Of a stretch of 64,000 bases of DNA, positions 38,487 to 48,443 are shown piece after piece. The notes under the pieces are model-generated. The model saw nothing but the letters and a program-made list of their open reading frames with translations. It had not been told where the DNA came from and did not search any database. This DNA is from Rhodanobacter sp. MP7CTX1 (GTDB lineage: Bacteria > Pseudomonadota > Gammaproteobacteria > Xanthomonadales > Rhodanobacteraceae). Both the position numbers and the translations under genes were made by a program. Each line of letters opens with the position of its first letter. Position 1 is the first letter of the stretch. The DNA is taken from the NCBI RefSeq assembly GCF_014205795.1, contig NZ_JACHCN010000015.1, forward strand, positions 1 through 64,000, read 5' to 3'.

Positions 38487-39086
38487 ATGCTGAATTTACT
38501 GATGGTTTCCGTCATCGCGTACGCAGCAACGAACGTCGACAACCTGACCGTGCTTCTTGCCTTTTTGGGCGCATCCAAAGGGCATACGGGTGTAGTCATG
38601 CTGGGTCACGTCTGTGGTTCCCTGGTGCTGATTGCGTTCGCTCTAGGTTGTGCCGGGCTCATGCTTTCTGTACCGCATTCGTACGTTGGTTTTCTAGAAA
38701 TCGTGCCGCTGGGCATCGGACTCGCGAAGCTCTTCAGGCGCTGGTTTGCCGGCGATATCGCCGGTGCCGGTGAGTCGCCTCGCACTGACAGAAAACCCAT
38801 CTCCGCGTGGCTGGTCGCCGTAGTCGCCATCAGTAACGGGTCTGACAACGTTGCGGTCTACACGCCTCTTTATGCAGGCCGAGCCGTGTCGGACGACGCC
38901 GTCATAACCCTGACGCTACTCGCGATGATGGGAGTGTGGTGCTCCGGCGCCAACTATCTAGTCTCACACCCAGTCCTTGGATCGCGCATAAAGCACTATG
39001 GTGAGGTTATTCTTCCATGGATGCTGATCGCTATCGGGATTTCCGTCCTTCAGCAGAGTGGGACGCTCCGGCAGATCGGACTTTAA
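38487..39086 (+). CDS. CadD-family cadmium/cation transporter
   Basis: 199 residues with about five to six membrane helices. The N-terminal signature MLNLLMVSVIAYAATNVDNLTVLLAF (conserved Asn-x-Asp-Asn) and the internal repeat AVVAISNGSDNVAVYTPLY match the CadD family of cadmium-resistance and related inner-membrane exporters. A cysteine-rich metal site is not obvious, so the ion could be another cation. The start ATG at 38487 gives the conserved N terminus; no strong ribosome binding site is seen. There is no adjacent CadC-type regulator, which is unusual for a cad locus. Confidence 0.8.
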   Translation: MLNLLMVSVIAYAATNVDNLTVLLAFLGASKGHTGVVMLGHVCGSLVLIAFALGCAGLMLSVPHSYVGFLEIVPLGIGLAKLFRRWFAGDIAGAGESPRTDRKPISAWLVAVVAISNGSDNVAVYTPLYAGRAVSDDAVITLTLLAMMGVWCSGANYLVSHPVLGSRIKHYGEVILPWMLIAIGISVLQQSGTLRQIGL

Positions 39087-39160
39087 ATGCGCCGCTGATT
39101 ACCTCGCGCGGCAGCGAAGGCTCGGTCGTCCGTTGCAAGCAAATCCCCGCGCCGCGGCAA

Positions 39161-39180
39161 GGTCGGTCGGTCGGTCGGTC
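39161..39180. repeat. Tetranucleotide repeat (GGTC)5
   Basis: Five exact tandem GGTC units lie 7 bases past the stop codon of the ECF sigma factor gene, between it and the CadD-like gene. The number of units could vary by slippage, but no reading frame crosses it. Confidence 0.9.
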
Positions 39181-39187
39181 GCGTACC

Positions 39188-40474
39188 TTAGCGCGGCGTC
39201 GAGTATCCTAAACTGCCGGCGCATGCCTGAGCACGCCCGAGGAGGAGTTCACGCTCACGCGCATTTTGGGTGAGTGAAGCGGCACGCGTGAACTCCGCGC
39301 GTGCCTCGTCGAGGCGCCCGAGTTTGGCCAGCAGGTCGCCGCGCACGGTCGGCAGCAGATGATAGTTGGCCAGCGCCGGCTCGGCCCTCAGCGCATCGAC
39401 CAGTTCGATGGCCTGCTCGGGACCGAAAGCCATGGCAACGGCGACCGCGCGGTTCAGCTCCACGATGGGCGAAGGCGCGACCTGCGCGAGCATTCCATAC
39501 AGTGTTGCGATGCGCTCCCAGTCAGTGTCTTGCGCCGCGAGCGCGTGCGCGTGGCACGCAGCAATCGCCGCCTGCAGGGTGTACGGACCCAGCGCACCGC
39601 CGAGTTTTTCTGCGTGATCGAGGGCCACGAATCCGCGACGTATCAACAAGCGATCCCACTGCGCACGGTTCTGTTCGAGCAGCAGGATCGGTTCACCCGA
39701 TGGACTGACGCGCGAACGTGAACGCGATGCCTGGATCTCCATCAACGCAACGAGGCCATGCACCTCTGACTCCCGTGGCATCAGACCCACCAGTACGCGC
39801 CCAAGACGCAGTGCTTCCTCGCACAACGTAGGGCGCATCCAGTCATCGCCGGCGGTCGCCGAGTAACCCTCATTGAAGACGAGGTAGATCACACCGAGTA
39901 CCGACGATAGACGCGCCGCAAGCTCATCAGCGCGCGGTACCTCGAAGGGGACCTCGGCCTTGGCAAGCGTCCGCTTGGCGCGGACGATGCGCTGGGCAAT
40001 CGTCGATGCCGGCTGCAGGAACGCCCGCGCGATCTCCTCCGTGGTCAGGCCGCCGAGCAACCGCAGGGTCAGCGCCACGCGCGCCTCGACCGGCAACACG
40101 GGGTGGCAGGCGGTAAACATCAGGCGCAGCAGGTCGTCGCCGATGGGGTCGTCCAGAGCGGCTTCGATCTTCAGCCCAGTCTGTTCCTGTTCGGCCTCCA
40201 GCTCGTGCACCAGCTCGATGTGTTTGCGCTCGAGCAACTTGCTACGACGCAGCCGGTCAATCGCGCGATGCTTCGCGGTGGTCATCAACCACGCACCCGG
40301 ATTGTCGGGTACGCCGGATTGCGGCCACTGTTCCAGCGCAATGACCAGCGCATCTTGCGCCAGCTCCTCGGCCAGACCGACGTCGCGCACGATGCGTGCA
40401 AGGCCGGCAATAAGCCTGGCCGATTCGATCCGCCAGACGGCATCGATGGTGCGGTGGGTATCGGTCGCTGTCAT
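39188..40474 (-). CDS. ECF sigma factor, ECF42 type, with long C-terminal extension
   Basis: 428 residues. Sigma region 2 covers about residues 15-85 (GLAEELAQDALVIALEQW; NPGAWLMTTAKHRAIDRLRR). Sigma region 4 covers about 125-175 (ALTLRLLGGLTTEEIARAFL; STIAQRIVRAKRTL). A helical C-terminal domain of about 220 residues follows, including FNEGYSATAGDD and TPR-like repeats near the end. This architecture, with a DGPF-motif gene immediately upstream, is that of group ECF42, in which the C-terminal extension is required for activity in the studied Streptomyces member. There is no anti-sigma gene, also typical of the group. Both genes point the same way, 214 bases apart. Confidence 0.92.
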   Translation of the reverse strand: MTATDTHRTIDAVWRIESARLIAGLARIVRDVGLAEELAQDALVIALEQWPQSGVPDNPGAWLMTTAKHRAIDRLRRSKLLERKHIELVHELEAEQEQTGLKIEAALDDPIGDDLLRLMFTACHPVLPVEARVALTLRLLGGLTTEEIARAFLQPASTIAQRIVRAKRTLAKAEVPFEVPRADELAARLSSVLGVIYLVFNEGYSATAGDDWMRPTLCEEALRLGRVLVGLMPRESEVHGLVALMEIQASRSRSRVSPSGEPILLLEQNRAQWDRLLIRRGFVALDHAEKLGGALGPYTLQAAIAACHAHALAAQDTDWERIATLYGMLAQVAPSPIVELNRAVAVAMAFGPEQAIELVDALRAEPALANYHLLPTVRGDLLAKLGRLDEARAEFTRAASLTQNARERELLLGRAQACAGSLGYSTPR

Positions 40475-40589
40475 GACGACTGATCACATCACCTGAACCT
40501 CGTCGACGCAAGGGCGGCCATGGTGCCCGATGCTGCTCGGTCCGCTTTTCCAGCAGTAGATGTGCCCCTCTCCTGCTCACGGATGTGCT

Positions 40590-40613
40590 CCCTCCCCTGC
40601 TCGCAGGGGAGGG
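40590..40613. repeat. GC-rich hairpin repeat between the DGPF and ECF genes
   Basis: A perfect 11-bp stem, CCCTCCCCTGC / GCAGGGGAGGG, with a 2-base loop, followed by TTGGGGTGAGG. The stem and the G-rich tail resemble the element at 16626-16660. It may attenuate or separate expression of the two genes. Confidence 0.65.
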
Positions 40614-40687
40614 TTGGGGTGAGGTCGCTCTTCGCGCTGAAGATCAGCCCCTCCCAAAGAGCAGGGGGATGCCCGTATCGAACCAAA

Positions 40688-41113
40688 CTACAGGTTCACC
40701 GCCATCTGCGCGCGAATACGCTCTTCCTGCTCCCGCAGCTCAGGCGTGAACTCGGCACCAAAATCCTCCGCCTCGAACACCTGGCGGATCTCGATTTCCG
40801 ACTCCCCCTCAAACGGGTTCGGACAACGCTTGACCCATTCGATGGCCTCTTCCATCGACTTTACCTGCCACAGCCAGAAACCGGCTATCAGTTCCTTGGA
40901 CTCGGCAAACGGCCCGTCGATCACGCTGCGCTTGCTGTCGGAGAACCTCACCCGTGCGCCCTTCGACGTCGGCTGCAGCCCTTCGGCCGCCAGCAGCACG
41001 CCGGCCTTCACCAGCTCCTCGTTGAACTTGCCCATCTCGGCCAGCAAGGTTTCGCTCGGCATCACGCCGGCCTCCGAGTCCTGATTGGCTTTGACCATCA
41101 CCATGAATCGCAT
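40688..41113 (-). CDS. DGPF-motif YCII-related protein (ECF42 partner)
   Basis: 141 residues of the YCII-related fold. It begins MRFMVMVKANQDSEAGVMP and contains the defining segment VIDGPFAESKELIAGFW. DGPF proteins are the conserved genomic partners and targets of ECF42 sigma factors; their biochemical function is not established. AAGGAGAGACGAAG precedes the ATG at 41113, a good ribosome binding site. It is upstream of the sigma factor gene in the same orientation and is likely co-regulated with it. Confidence 0.9.
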   Translation of the reverse strand: MRFMVMVKANQDSEAGVMPSETLLAEMGKFNEELVKAGVLLAAEGLQPTSKGARVRFSDSKRSVIDGPFAESKELIAGFWLWQVKSMEEAIEWVKRCPNPFEGESEIEIRQVFEAEDFGAEFTPELREQEERIRAQMAVNL

Positions 41114-41331
41114 CTTCGTCTCTCCTTCAAGTTGGGGGTGGGGAGCCGGGCTGGCGAACGGAACACCGTTTGAACCCAGGCTCTAACGATACGACGAACC
41201 GCCACCGGACAGATCGACATTTCCGGTATCGACACATCCACCCATCAAGTTCTGGAAATATTCTCAAGCTCTGGGACAGAGCCTCGGTATGCTGTACCCA
41301 TCGTGTCATCGACCTATTCAGGCTGGAATTG

Positions 41332-44300
41332 ATGAAGGAACACCAAGGCGGACTGATCGTCCATCGCGGCAGCCACACCGAGTGGCTGGCCGATACGCTG
41401 GCGCAGCAGCTGGAAGCGCAGCGGCCAGCCAATCCGCTGGAAGCGCAGACCGTGGTGGTGGCGCATCCGGGGTTGCAGCGCTGGCTGCTGGGCCGCTTCG
41501 CCCACCGACCCAACCCCCATGGCGGTCACGGCATCGCCGCCAACATCGAGATGATCCTGCCATGGCAGTGGTACGAACGCACCGCCCGCCGGGTGCTGGG
41601 TGATGAGGCGCTGATCGGCGGCGCCTATCGGCATGAAGTATTGCGCTGGCGCCTGCTCATGGCGCTCCCGACGCTCGCTTCGCCCGAGGTCACCGCCTAC
41701 CTGGCTGGCGATGATGCCGCGCGGCGCAGCTTTCAGCTGGCCGAGCATCTGGCCGGTTTGTACACGCAATACCTGATCTACCGGCCGGACTGGGTGCTCG
41801 ATTGGGAACAGCACCCCGGCAAGGCCAGAAGCGACTGGCAGGCGGCGCTGTGGCGGCAGGTGCAGGCCTCGATCGGCCGCCCACACCGTGCCCAGCGCAG
41901 TGTCGCGCTGCTCGATGCGCTGCATGCAGAAAGCAGTCACACGGGCGCCGAATACGCACACCCGCCATTGCATGTATTCGGCGTCAGTCATTTGCCGCCT
42001 GATGTACTGGCCGCACTGCAGGTCCATGCGCTGCGTACACAGGTACACCTGTATTTCCCTGATCCATGCCGCGAATACTGGTCGGATCTGCGCAGCCGGC
42101 GCTTTCAGCTGGCGCAGAAAGGCGATCCGGAAGCGTTGTATTACGAGATTGGCCATCCGTTGCTGGTGGCGCTGGGTCGCATCGCACAGGATTTCTGCAT
42201 CACGCTGGATGAGTGCGACGCCATCGAGGAACGTGACCCGCTCGATGAAGCCGAACCACTCGTCCGCGAAACGTCGCTGCTGGCGCAACTGCAATCCAGC
42301 ATCCGCTGCTTGCAACCGGAGGTGGTCGGCGCAACAGTCCGCGAGCAAGTTGACGCCGGTGCGATATTGAGCGAAGTGCTGCCCGCGCTACGTGGTGATT
42401 CCAGCCTGCGCGTGCACATCTGCCACACCCGCCTGCGTGAACTGGAAGTACTGAAGAACGCGTTGCTGCGTTGCCTCGCCGAGGACCCCACGCTGCAACA
42501 CCGGGACATCGTGGTGATGGCGCCGGACATCGGCGCATATGCACCCTACCTGCCAGCAGTATTCGGCGAACCGGCGCAATACCGCGTCGATCCGCTACAC
42601 CTTCCCTGGCACCTCTCCGATGTCGGGCTGGCGCGTGCGCACCCATTGATGAGCGCATTCGCGCAAGTGCTGGATCTGGCCGAAAGCCGCTTCACGGTCA
42701 GCGAGGTACTGGATTTTCTCGACGTGCCCGCCGTTGCGCGACGCTTTGCGATCGACCGCAGCGGGCGCGATGCGCTGGAGCGCTGGCTACGTCGCGCCCG
42801 CGTGGCATGGGGTCTGGATGCCGAGATGAAGGCGGAAGTCGGCGCGGCGCCGATCGACGCAAATTCGTGGCAGTTCGGCTTCGACCGCATCTATGCCGGG
42901 CTGATCACGGGTCAGGACAACGGCGGTGAATCACTCGACGGCCACCTGGTGGACAGCATCCTGCCACTGGATGGCGTATCCGGCACGGCGGTCGAGGCGC
43001 TCGGACAGTTCGATCGCCTCCTGGGTGAATTGCGCGGGGCACGCGACGCCTTTGTCATCCCACGCCCGCTCGCCGCGTGGAGCCAGTGGTTGCTGGATCT
43101 GATCGACTCGCTGTTTCTCGCCGATCTGCGCGACGACACAGAGAACGGCGCACTCGACAGCCTGCGACGCCTGGCCGCCAGCCTCGGCACCCAGGCCGCC
43201 GAGGTCGGCATTGGCACCGCGTTATCGTGGAGCGTCGTGCGCGAAGCTCTGCGTGGCGCGCTCGATGGCGTGCCGGAGCGCCAACCGTTCCTGCTCGGTG
43301 GGGTGACGTTCTGCGGGCTGGTGCCGCAACGCTCGATCCCCTTCCGAGTGGTCTGCCTGCTTGGTATGAACGAGGGTGAATTTCCCCGCCCGAATGGTGA
43401 CGCCGGCCTCAATAAAATTCTCAGCCAGCCGCGCCACGGCGACCGCGATACCCGCAGCGAAGATCGCTACCTGTTTCTCGAAGCCATGATGTCCGCCCGC
43501 GATGTGCTGCACATCAGCTTCGTCGGCGAAGGCGTGCGCGACGGCAAACCGCGCAACCCCGCTGCACCACTTGCTGAACTGCTGCAGTTTCTCGATGAAC
43601 AGCACGACCTCGCGGACGATGAAAAAGCGGATCGACCCTGGCGCATCCATCATCCGCTGCAACCGTTCGACGCACGCTATTACGAGCGCGACGCCGATGG
43701 TCAACCACGACACGACACGCGATTGTTTTCCTACGATCCGGCATTCCTCGCCAAGCCATCGGCCAGCGACGTCCAACGCTTCCTCAACTCGCCGGCTGGT
43801 GCGGCGAAGACGACCGCCGCCGGCAGCGAGATCGCGCTGGGCGCGCTCAAACGCTTCTGGCGCGACCCGGCCAGGGACGCATTGCTGCGCGGCCACGGCA
43901 TCAGCCTGCAAGCGCTCGACAGTACCGGCTGGCCCGATCGCGAACCACTTGAAACCCAGTTCGACCGTCGGGAACGTATCGAACATCGACTGCTGTTCGA
44001 TGCACTTGCCGCGGGCAACGACAGCCTGCCCACCGAACCACCGGCATGGCTGGCGCGTTCCGGCATGTTGGCCGGGGGCGCGATCGGCGTCGCGGCGTAT
44101 GCCGGGTTGCGAGATTCGCTGCAAAGCCTGCTCCAGAACGCGCAAGGTCTGTTTGTCGATGGCCGGGCACAAGCCGAGGCTCAGGCGATCGACCTCGATC
44201 TCCACGATGGCCTGCGCCTGACCGGTGTGGTCGATCGCGTATTTCACGCCGCCGAAGGTGGCTTGCTGCTGTTCGATGCCAAGCCGTCCGGTGCTGCCGG

Positions 44301-44808
44301 TCTCAGGGAGATTCTGGCCTTCTATATCGATTGGGCTGCCCTGCGACTGACCTACGCCGAGGGTGTGCAGGGCACGTATCTGGAGGCTGCATCCAATAAA
44401 AGGGGCACTCCGGCGATGCTCGACCCCGTGCATGCGCAGGACACGGATCAACTGCGTCGCGGATTGCGCCGTTTGGTCGAAGCCTACATCGCGGCCGAAC
44501 ATCAGCCGCTGCTGTTCTTTGCGCAGAGTGCGCTGGCCTATGCGAAAAGTGCGCCGGAAGATCGTCTCGCCAAGGCCTCCGACGCATGGGAGGGTGACGA
44601 TTTCAGACGCACCGGCGAACGCGATTACGCTCCCGGCTATGCCGCGCTATTGAGTCGCGGATTGGAGCTGTTCGAAGAGCGTAGTTCCGCGTATCAGGCG
44701 TTCGTCGCCGCTACTGAGCTGGTCTGCGAGGTGCTTGATCCGCTGCAAACGATGCTGCTGAAAACACCGGCGTCCGAACCTGTTGCCGTCGACGGAGAAA
44801 AATCATGA
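41332..44808 (+). CDS. recC: Exodeoxyribonuclease V subunit RecC
   Basis: 1158 residues, close to E. coli RecC (1122). RecC is the non-helicase scaffold of RecBCD that splits the duplex and scans for Chi. The N-terminal segments QWLLGRFAH-like (PGLQRWLLGRFAHRPN) and GIAANIEMILPWQW match the family, as do ITLDECDA, HLPWHLSDVGLARAHPL and the later CLLGMNEGEFPR. The start is the ATG at 41332 (MKEHQGGLIVHRG); the longer frame back to 41170 adds a non-conserved leader. The stop overlaps the recB start as ATGA. The three genes recC-recB-recD form one coupled operon without ptrA. Confidence 0.95.
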   Translation: MKEHQGGLIVHRGSHTEWLADTLAQQLEAQRPANPLEAQTVVVAHPGLQRWLLGRFAHRPNPHGGHGIAANIEMILPWQWYERTARRVLGDEALIGGAYRHEVLRWRLLMALPTLASPEVTAYLAGDDAARRSFQLAEHLAGLYTQYLIYRPDWVLDWEQHPGKARSDWQAALWRQVQASIGRPHRAQRSVALLDALHAESSHTGAEYAHPPLHVFGVSHLPPDVLAALQVHALRTQVHLYFPDPCREYWSDLRSRRFQLAQKGDPEALYYEIGHPLLVALGRIAQDFCITLDECDAIEERDPLDEAEPLVRETSLLAQLQSSIRCLQPEVVGATVREQVDAGAILSEVLPALRGDSSLRVHICHTRLRELEVLKNALLRCLAEDPTLQHRDIVVMAPDIGAYAPYLPAVFGEPAQYRVDPLHLPWHLSDVGLARAHPLMSAFAQVLDLAESRFTVSEVLDFLDVPAVARRFAIDRSGRDALERWLRRARVAWGLDAEMKAEVGAAPIDANSWQFGFDRIYAGLITGQDNGGESLDGHLVDSILPLDGVSGTAVEALGQFDRLLGELRGARDAFVIPRPLAAWSQWLLDLIDSLFLADLRDDTENGALDSLRRLAASLGTQAAEVGIGTALSWSVVREALRGALDGVPERQPFLLGGVTFCGLVPQRSIPFRVVCLLGMNEGEFPRPNGDAGLNKILSQPRHGDRDTRSEDRYLFLEAMMSARDVLHISFVGEGVRDGKPRNPAAPLAELLQFLDEQHDLADDEKADRPWRIHHPLQPFDARYYERDADGQPRHDTRLFSYDPAFLAKPSASDVQRFLNSPAGAAKTTAAGSEIALGALKRFWRDPARDALLRGHGISLQALDSTGWPDREPLETQFDRRERIEHRLLFDALAAGNDSLPTEPPAWLARSGMLAGGAIGVAAYAGLRDSLQSLLQNAQGLFVDGRAQAEAQAIDLDLHDGLRLTGVVDRVFHAAEGGLLLFDAKPSGAAGLREILAFYIDWAALRLTYAEGVQGTYLEAASNKRGTPAMLDPVHAQDTDQLRRGLRRLVEAYIAAEHQPLLFFAQSALAYAKSAPEDRLAKASDAWEGDDFRRTGERDYAPGYAALLSRGLELFEERSSAYQAFVAATELVCEVLDPLQTMLLKTPASEPVAVDGEKS

Positions 44809-47800
44809 GCGCCGTCGATGCCGTCGCGCCAGCCGCCCTGCCCGCGCTCGACTGGCGCCGGATGCCCTTGCAGGGCCGGATCCTGATCGAAGCGAGCGCC
44901 GGCACCGGCAAGACCTGGAACATCGGCCTGATCTATCTGCGCCTGCTGCTGGAACGCGAGCTGCGCGTAGAGCAGATTCTGGTCACCACGTTCACCGATG
45001 CCGCTGCGCAGGAGCTGCGCGAGCGCCTGCGACGGCGTTTGATCGAAGCCGAACGCCTGCTTGACTCCATAGCACCCGAGGCGGCCGAGGACGACGATTC
45101 GCTGCCAAGCTATCTGTCGTCGTTGTGCCCCGACGAAGACAGTCGCCAGCGTGTGCTACGCAAGATCCAGCTCGCCCGCACCGATCTCGATCACGCGCCG
45201 GTCTCGACCATCCACGCACTGTGCCAGCGCATCCAGCGTGATTACCCGCTGGAAAGCGGCGCCGCGTTTGCCAACGACAAGCTGTTCGACGAACAACAGC
45301 TGCAACGCGAATGCGTGGAGGACTTCTGGCGACGTCGCTACTTGAATGGCACCGTCGATCCGCGTGAGGCCGAGCTGCTTCTGAAGGATGGGCCTGAGGG
45401 GCTACTGCGCGATTTGGGCGGCCTGTCGAACAACACCGACGCACGGATCGAGGCTGGTGGACTGGCTGATCTCGAACGACAGATCGCCGCCTTGCGCTTA
45501 CCCGAAGCCATCTCTGAATTGCAGAGGTTAGCTGACGAAAAAGCACTTTACCGAAGGGCCAACTCGGCATTGCGCAGCCGGCTAACCAAGATCGTCCCTG
45601 CCTTGTGGAACTACGACGAGGCACAACTTCAAAAATCGCTCGATGACACGTTTGAGCCAGAACAACTGATCACACAGGAAGCCATGGATAGTGCCGGCGT
45701 CCTTGCCGCTCATCCACTGATCCAGGCATTGCAGACACTGCGCCCACTACTGCAGCTACGCACCATCTTCACACGTGGTGCGGTGCTGGCCGAGGCAGCG
45801 CAAGCCTGCCGCGAGGACATGCCGCGTCGCGCCCGTCAGCGCCATGTGCAGACGTTCTCGATGCTGATCGACGCGGTCTCTCAGCGGCTGTGCGGCGAAC
45901 AGGCTGACGGCGTGCTTGCCGATCGCCTGTACGAAGCGTTTCCGGTCGCCCTGATCGACGAGTTCCAGGACACCGACCAACGCCAGTTCGCAATCTTCGA
46001 CCGGATCTATCGTGAGCGAGGCGCCCTGGTGATGATCGGCGACCCCAAGCAGGCCATCTACAGTTTCCGCGGCGGCGACATCGCCGCCTACCTGCGCGCC
46101 AGCACGCAGGCGAGCCAACGCTATTCGCTGGCCACCAACCACCGCTCCAGCCGCGCGCTGGTCGAAGCGCTGAACGCGTGGTACGGCCATACCGAAGGCG
46201 GCTTTGGCCATCCGCAGATCCGCTATCAGCCGGTCACCCCGGCCGGCAAGGTGGACAGCAAACCGTACACGGTCAACGGCGAAGCAGTCGCGCAACCGCT
46301 GGTGATCCATCCGTTCCGCGGCAATGCCGTGGACAAAAAGAATGCACCTTTGGCGGCGCTCGGCGCGCTGGAATCGATGGCACTGGACGACTGCGCGAAC
46401 CGCATCGCCGAGTTGCTCAACGACCCGCAACAGCAGATCGGTGGCCAGCGTGTCACGCCGGGCGATATTGCCGTGCTGTTGTCGTCCAACAGGCAGATCG
46501 TCGCGCTGCGCACGCGGCTGATTCATCGAAGGGTGCCCTGTGTCGGCAGCGGGCGCGGCAACATCTTTGCTGGCGAGGTGGCTCGCGAGCTGGAGCTGAT
46601 CCTCTACGCTGCGCTGCATCCGGACGACGATCAAGCCGTGCGTGGTGCGCTGGCCACCCAGCTACTCGGCATCGACCTCGATCAATTCACCGCGTGGGAA
46701 ATCGATCCGGCCGCGTTCGAGCGCGAGCTGGAGCGTTTCGAGGCGTGGCGGGCACTGATCCGCACACGCGGCGTGCTGGCACTGATCGAAGCACTGCTGG
46801 CCGACCGTGCCACCGCGTTGCTGGCGCTGCCGGAGGGCGAGCGCGTGCTCACCGATCTGCGTCATCTGGGCGAACTGCTGGCTGCGGAAGAAAGTGCGCG
46901 GCAGGGACTGGATGGACTGTACGCATGGCTCGTCGAGATGCGTCAGGAAGGTGGCGACGGCGATGCCGATGCGGCCGACGAGCGGCAGCTGCGCATCGAA
47001 AGCGATGCAAAGAGGGTGCAGCTGCTCACCATCCACGCCAGCAAGGGACTGGAGTTTCCGATCGTGTTTCTGCCGCTGGCCTGGCGTATCAGTGATCGCG
47101 GCAGGCGGCCGCCCAGCGTATTGAGCTTTCACGACGATGCCGGTCAACGTTGTATGGATCTGGGTTCGGCGGATTTTATCGAGCATCGCGGCCGCCATTT
47201 TCGCGAAGAACTCGAAGAGCGCTTGCGCCTGCTCTACGTCGCACTGACCCGCGCGGTTCATGCGCTGCATGTGTACTGGGTCGATCGCGGCAAGCAACCC
47301 AGCGACGATAACGAAGCCTGGAAAATCGCCGCGATCGACTCGCTGATCCAGCAGGCGCAGCATCGACTGGGCCTGAGCGAGGACGAAGCCTCACTTGACC
47401 AGCTGTGCGAGATCCTTGGCGGCATGCGGCTGGGCGCACCATTCGCTGATGTGACCACGCGTTATCAGGCCCCCGCGGAAACACCGGCTCCCCGTGCCAC
47501 GCAGACACCGTTGCCACACTCGCGAGCATTCCAGTGGCTGCATAGTTTCAGCGGCCTGACCCGCTATGCGGCAGCTGCCGTGGTGATCGATGACAGCGGT
47601 GCCGCCGATGAAGCCGGCGCTGACTCGTCCGATGCGGACGAAGACCTCAGCATCGCAGCGGCATCCATCGAAGTCATTGAGGACAGCCGGCTGCTCGCGC
47701 TGTATCCCTTGCGGGGTCCGCGCTTCGGCGACGCCGTACATCACGTACTCGAATTGGCCGGCCCTGGTCAGGTGTGGCCCGAGCAGCGTCAACTGTTGAA

Positions 47801-48443
47801 CACCCAACTCACCGCCCAGGCCATCAAGGCGAACAACCTGCCCGCGGACGAGGCGCTGGAACGCGTCGGCCGGTTGATCGACCGTATCCGCCACGCCGAT
47901 CTGGGAGACGGTCTGCGGTTGATCGACGTGCCGCCCGAGCGGCGCATCGTCGAGTTTGAATTCCAGTTCCCGGTGCAACAGGTTCCGCTGGCGCGGCTGC
48001 GCAAACTATGTATCGCGCACGGCCACCCCGACGTGGTGCCGAGCAGCCTCGACGCGACCACCCTCAACGGCATGCTGACCGGTTTTGCCGATCTTATCCT
48101 CGAATGGAACGGCCGCTTCCACGTGCTCGACTACAAGACCAACTGGCTCGGCGCGCACCTGCACGATTACCACGGTGCCTCGCTGAACGCGGCGATGGCC
48201 GAGCATTACTACCCACTGCAGGCCCTGCTCTACACCGTGGCACTGCACCGCTACCTGCGGCAGAGACTGGACGGCTATACGGCTGAACGTCAGCTTGGCG
48301 ACAGCTGGTACTTGTTTGTGCGTGCACTGGGATTGCAGCCAGATGCTCAAGCTAGCCTTGGCGTTTGGCGCCAGCGCTGGCCAGCAGCGCTGATTGAAGC
48401 GCTCGACGATGCATTCGCCGGCGTGCAGGAGGCTGCCGCATGA
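44805..48443 (+). CDS. recB: Exodeoxyribonuclease V subunit RecB (helicase-nuclease)
   Basis: 1212 residues. The SF1A helicase domain starts with Walker A ASAGTGKTWNIG (about residue 30), motif Ia VTTFTDAAAQELRERL, motif II ALIDEFQDTD and the later HASKGLEFPIVFLP, followed by LLYVALTRAVHALHVYWV. The C-terminal nuclease domain contains the active-site Asp-x-Lys of VLDYKTNWLG. It pairs with RecC and RecD for double-strand break repair and degradation of foreign linear DNA. The ATG at 44805 overlaps the recC stop, and the gene end overlaps recD. Confidence 0.96.
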   Translation: MSAVDAVAPAALPALDWRRMPLQGRILIEASAGTGKTWNIGLIYLRLLLERELRVEQILVTTFTDAAAQELRERLRRRLIEAERLLDSIAPEAAEDDDSLPSYLSSLCPDEDSRQRVLRKIQLARTDLDHAPVSTIHALCQRIQRDYPLESGAAFANDKLFDEQQLQRECVEDFWRRRYLNGTVDPREAELLLKDGPEGLLRDLGGLSNNTDARIEAGGLADLERQIAALRLPEAISELQRLADEKALYRRANSALRSRLTKIVPALWNYDEAQLQKSLDDTFEPEQLITQEAMDSAGVLAAHPLIQALQTLRPLLQLRTIFTRGAVLAEAAQACREDMPRRARQRHVQTFSMLIDAVSQRLCGEQADGVLADRLYEAFPVALIDEFQDTDQRQFAIFDRIYRERGALVMIGDPKQAIYSFRGGDIAAYLRASTQASQRYSLATNHRSSRALVEALNAWYGHTEGGFGHPQIRYQPVTPAGKVDSKPYTVNGEAVAQPLVIHPFRGNAVDKKNAPLAALGALESMALDDCANRIAELLNDPQQQIGGQRVTPGDIAVLLSSNRQIVALRTRLIHRRVPCVGSGRGNIFAGEVARELELILYAALHPDDDQAVRGALATQLLGIDLDQFTAWEIDPAAFERELERFEAWRALIRTRGVLALIEALLADRATALLALPEGERVLTDLRHLGELLAAEESARQGLDGLYAWLVEMRQEGGDGDADAADERQLRIESDAKRVQLLTIHASKGLEFPIVFLPLAWRISDRGRRPPSVLSFHDDAGQRCMDLGSADFIEHRGRHFREELEERLRLLYVALTRAVHALHVYWVDRGKQPSDDNEAWKIAAIDSLIQQAQHRLGLSEDEASLDQLCEILGGMRLGAPFADVTTRYQAPAETPAPRATQTPLPHSRAFQWLHSFSGLTRYAAAAVVIDDSGAADEAGADSSDADEDLSIAAASIEVIEDSRLLALYPLRGPRFGDAVHHVLELAGPGQVWPEQRQLLNTQLTAQAIKANNLPADEALERVGRLIDRIRHADLGDGLRLIDVPPERRIVEFEFQFPVQQVPLARLRKLCIAHGHPDVVPSSLDATTLNGMLTGFADLILEWNGRFHVLDYKTNWLGAHLHDYHGASLNAAMAEHYYPLQALLYTVALHRYLRQRLDGYTAERQLGDSWYLFVRALGLQPDAQASLGVWRQRWPAALIEALDDAFAGVQEAAA

